Positions 7,334 to 8,621 of a DNA stretch of 8,621 bases are shown here, one piece after another. Every line of letters begins with the position of its first letter. Position 1 is the first letter of the stretch. Position numbers and translations under genes: made by a program. The stretch is from Pseudomonadota bacterium. Lineage in GTDB: Bacteria; Myxococcota_A; Polyangia; Fen-1088. The stretch covers positions 1 through 8,621 of the forward strand of contig JADGRD010000116.1 in NCBI GenBank assembly GCA_017881285.1, read 5' to 3'. A model generated the notes under the pieces. The model was not told the DNA's origin. It made no database searches and worked only from the letters and a program-made list of their open reading frames with translations.

Positions 7334-7510
7334 CTAGCAGCAGCAGCAGCCGCCGCGCATGGAACCAGCGGGAGCGCTCATCTTGGCGGCCTTGGGCGCG
7401 GCCTTGCTCTTCTTGGCGGCAGGCCTTCCGGCCAGCTTCTTCTTGGCGGGGGCTTTCTTGGCCTTGGTTGCGGACTTGGACTTCTTGGCTTTCTTGGCTT
7501 TGGTTGGCAT
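7334..7510 (-). CDS. Lys/Ala-rich histone-H1-like small protein with a C-terminal tetracysteine
   Basis: This leftward reading frame of 58 codons starts at ATG 7510 and ends at TAG 7336-7334. It lies inside longer open frames and is easily missed. The product has 17 Lys and 15 Ala, with KKAKK-like runs at 6-10, 16-19, 23-25 and 33-36. Such composition is typical of the basic tails of histone H1-like bacterial proteins (AlgP, Hc1 type), so binding DNA, RNA or polyphosphate is plausible. The last eight residues, M-R-G-G-C-C-C-C, are not part of that pattern. Four Cys at the very end could bind metal, form disulfides or be modified. Lys codons are mostly AAG, consistent with a real gene in GC-rich DNA. 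No Shine-Dalgarno is seen; GTGGC and GCCAC form a 5-bp hairpin ending one base before the ATG. The strong composition bias argues for a real gene, but short low-complexity frames can mislead. Confidence 0.62.
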   Translation of the reverse strand: MPTKAKKAKKSKSATKAKKAPAKKKLAGRPAAKKSKAAPKAAKMSAPAGSMRGGCCCC

Positions 7511-7511
7511 G

Positions 7512-7529
7512 GTGGCATATTGCCGCCAC
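7512..7529 (-). promoter_or_regulatory. hairpin directly before the small basic protein's start codon
   Basis: On the minus strand GTGGC (7529-7525) and GCCAC (7516-7512) can pair around an eight-base loop, ending one base before the ATG. It occupies the place where a ribosome binding site would lie. No purine-rich Shine-Dalgarno is seen there, so the structure may govern initiation, or initiation may not need one. Confidence 0.25.
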
Positions 7530-7639
7530 GCGAGCGCGAGCGCAAGGAGACGCGGGTGAGCGCGCAACGCCGCGGGCTCCACGGCGCGCGTGAATTCCTG
7601 TCCCGGCTGACGGGCCCCGGAGGTATGCTGTCTTTCGTG

Positions 7640-8621
7640 ATGCTGGCGACACGTGCCTTCTCTCCACGGGTGCTTTGTCTCTCGGCCCTGCTCGCGGGTT
7701 GCGCGACCGCTCAACCGGTCGAGCCCCCGGCGGCGCCCATGCCGCCTCCCGAGGCGACCCGTCCCCCACCGGCGCTGGCGGCGACGACCGTGGCTCCGCC
7801 CGGCAACGGCGACGCCGCGAGCGTCAACGGCGCCGACGGACTGACTCGCCTGTGCGAGTCCATGCGCGACGAGGCGTCCATGACATTCCCGGGCAATGCG
7901 ATCGAGCAGGCGCGCGCCTACGAGGCGCATGCGCAGCGGCGCCAGGCCGCGCTCGGCGGCCGCTATGTCACCGTCGTTCCCGCCCTTGGGTACACCTTTC
8001 GCAGCTACGAGCTGGGTGAGCGCAGGCTGGTCCTCGACACCAACCGCAGTCTCGTCCTTGGCGAGGGAGCGGAGCTCTTCGTGGCCAGCCAGGAGCTCGC
8101 ACCCGGCTTCGCGCTCAGCCCCGATATCGCGGAGCGAATCCTGGCCCGGCAAGCCGATGGCAAGGTCGCGCTTCGGTTGATCTTCCGCCCGGCCAGTTCC
8201 CCGCTGCGCAAGGACGCGTGTTCGTGGCTGGGCGGTGGGCGGTTCGTCAAACTGGGAATCGAGGTCGTGGCCACGGCGCTGGTCGGGCTCGACGGCTCTG
8301 TCCTGGCCCGCTCCGACACCGGCGATTACGCTGATTTGTCCCTCGTCGGCCCCGTCCGTTCACCCAAGGTGGCCGTGCGCAAGCCACGCACGGCGGAAGG
8401 CAAGGACCTCCCCGCCGGCCCGGCCGCCGCTTTCCGCGTTCTCGCGGAGAAGGCGCAGCCGTGCTACGAGCGCGTCCTCCTCGTGCGCCCGGCCCTGCGC
8501 GGCACCCTGGTGCTCGGCATCCGCATCGGCGCCGGCGGCCGGGTAGAAGCGCCGCACGTCGAGATGAGCTCGCTCGGCGACGACACCTTGACCGGCTGTG
8601 TGTCGAGCGGAGCCGCCAAGG
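7640..8621 (+). CDS. Outer-membrane lipoprotein with AgmX/PglI-type C-terminal domain, 3'-truncated by window
   Basis: A frame of 327 codons stays open from the start to the window end. The N-terminus is a lipoprotein signal: Arg5 and Arg10, a hydrophobic core, and the lipobox Leu-Ala-Gly-Cys with Cys21. Ala at +2 does not signal inner-membrane retention. A Pro/Ala-rich linker follows (about 22-55). A middle region of about 65-255 matches nothing I know. It contains a helix-prone segment around 80-103 (EQARAYEAHAQRRQ) and then alternating strands. The C-terminal part has CYERV (Cys275), a Pro-x-Leu-x-Gly stretch, LVLGIRIGAGGRVE and GCVSS (Cys320). This is the paired-cysteine pattern of the AgmX/PglI C-terminal, TonB-C-like domain common in Myxococcota. 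GGAGGT lies at 7619-7624. In-frame starts at ATG 7625, GTG 7637 and ATG 7640 are possible; none has ideal spacing, so the start is uncertain by five codons. Confidence 0.8.
   Translation, partial: MLATRAFSPRVLCLSALLAGCATAQPVEPPAAPMPPPEATRPPPALAATTVAPPGNGDAASVNGADGLTRLCESMRDEASMTFPGNAIEQARAYEAHAQRRQAALGGRYVTVVPALGYTFRSYELGERRLVLDTNRSLVLGEGAELFVASQELAPGFALSPDIAERILARQADGKVALRLIFRPASSPLRKDACSWLGGGRFVKLGIEVVATALVGLDGSVLARSDTGDYADLSLVGPVRSPKVAVRKPRTAEGKDLPAGPAAAFRVLAEKAQPCYERVLLVRPALRGTLVLGIRIGAGGRVEAPHVEMSSLGDDTLTGCVSSGAAK

Noticed and set aside
7359..7559. A plus-strand frame of 66 codons that looks like a hydrophobic membrane peptide rich in Leu, Ala and Phe.
   Set aside because: It is the antisense of the Lys/Ala-rich gene: AAG codons read backwards give CTT (Leu), and AAG-AAR runs give Phe/Leu. 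The apparent membrane character is an artefact of the other strand.
7334..8152. A 272-codon minus-strand frame of which the small basic protein is the end.
   Set aside because: Everything upstream of the internal ATG at 7510 is antisense to the lipoprotein gene and has no family-like composition. Only the last 58 codons are kept.

Overview
The window is GC-rich, densely packed bacterial DNA. It looks like a member of the Myxococcota or another former deltaproteobacterial lineage. Three things point there: a near-textbook Myxococcus-type MglA polarity GTPase, an EF-G that reads like the spirochaete/planctomycete/deltaproteobacterial and mitochondrial EFG1 clade, and a lipoprotein ending in an AgmX/PglI-type domain. 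I cannot name a species. I see no rRNA, tRNA, CRISPR array, transposase or phage gene.

Layout. Bases 1-602 hold mglA, possibly preceded by the last codons of an upstream gene sharing an ATGA overlap. A secreted TPR plus beta-rich envelope protein follows 24 bp later (627-2081) on the same strand. A convergent gap with two small hairpins (2082-2215) separates this pair from a leftward pair. That pair is a solitary D12-class DNA adenine methyltransferase (start about 3599, stop 2748) overlapping a PduO-type cob(I)alamin adenosyltransferase (start about 2761, stop 2216). A divergent control region of about 355 bp (3600-3954) carries a fair leftward promoter, tandem TGCGCAAGG repeats and a weak rightward promoter. 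It leads to a stand-alone fusA-type gene (3955-6072).

The fusA stop is only four bases from the stop of a convergent VOC/glyoxalase-fold gene (6077-6463), and both stops lie in one 12-bp palindrome. The VOC gene diverges across 32 bp from a zinc-ribbon membrane protein (6496-7272). A 58-codon leftward gene (7334-7510) encodes a Lys/Ala-rich, histone-H1-tail-like protein ending in Gly-Gly-Cys-Cys-Cys-Cys. A rightward lipoprotein gene starts near 7640 and is cut by the window end. It has no stop inside the window and is easily missed.

How the genes fit together. MglA plus an envelope TPR protein suggests a cell-polarity or motility unit, but the second gene's role is inferred from position only. 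Dam and the adenosyltransferase look translationally coupled without an obvious shared pathway. The rest reads as housekeeping with lineage-specific accessory genes. The most novel-looking item is the small basic protein with the tetracysteine tail. The EFG1-type factor and the adenosyltransferase with altered conserved positions come next.
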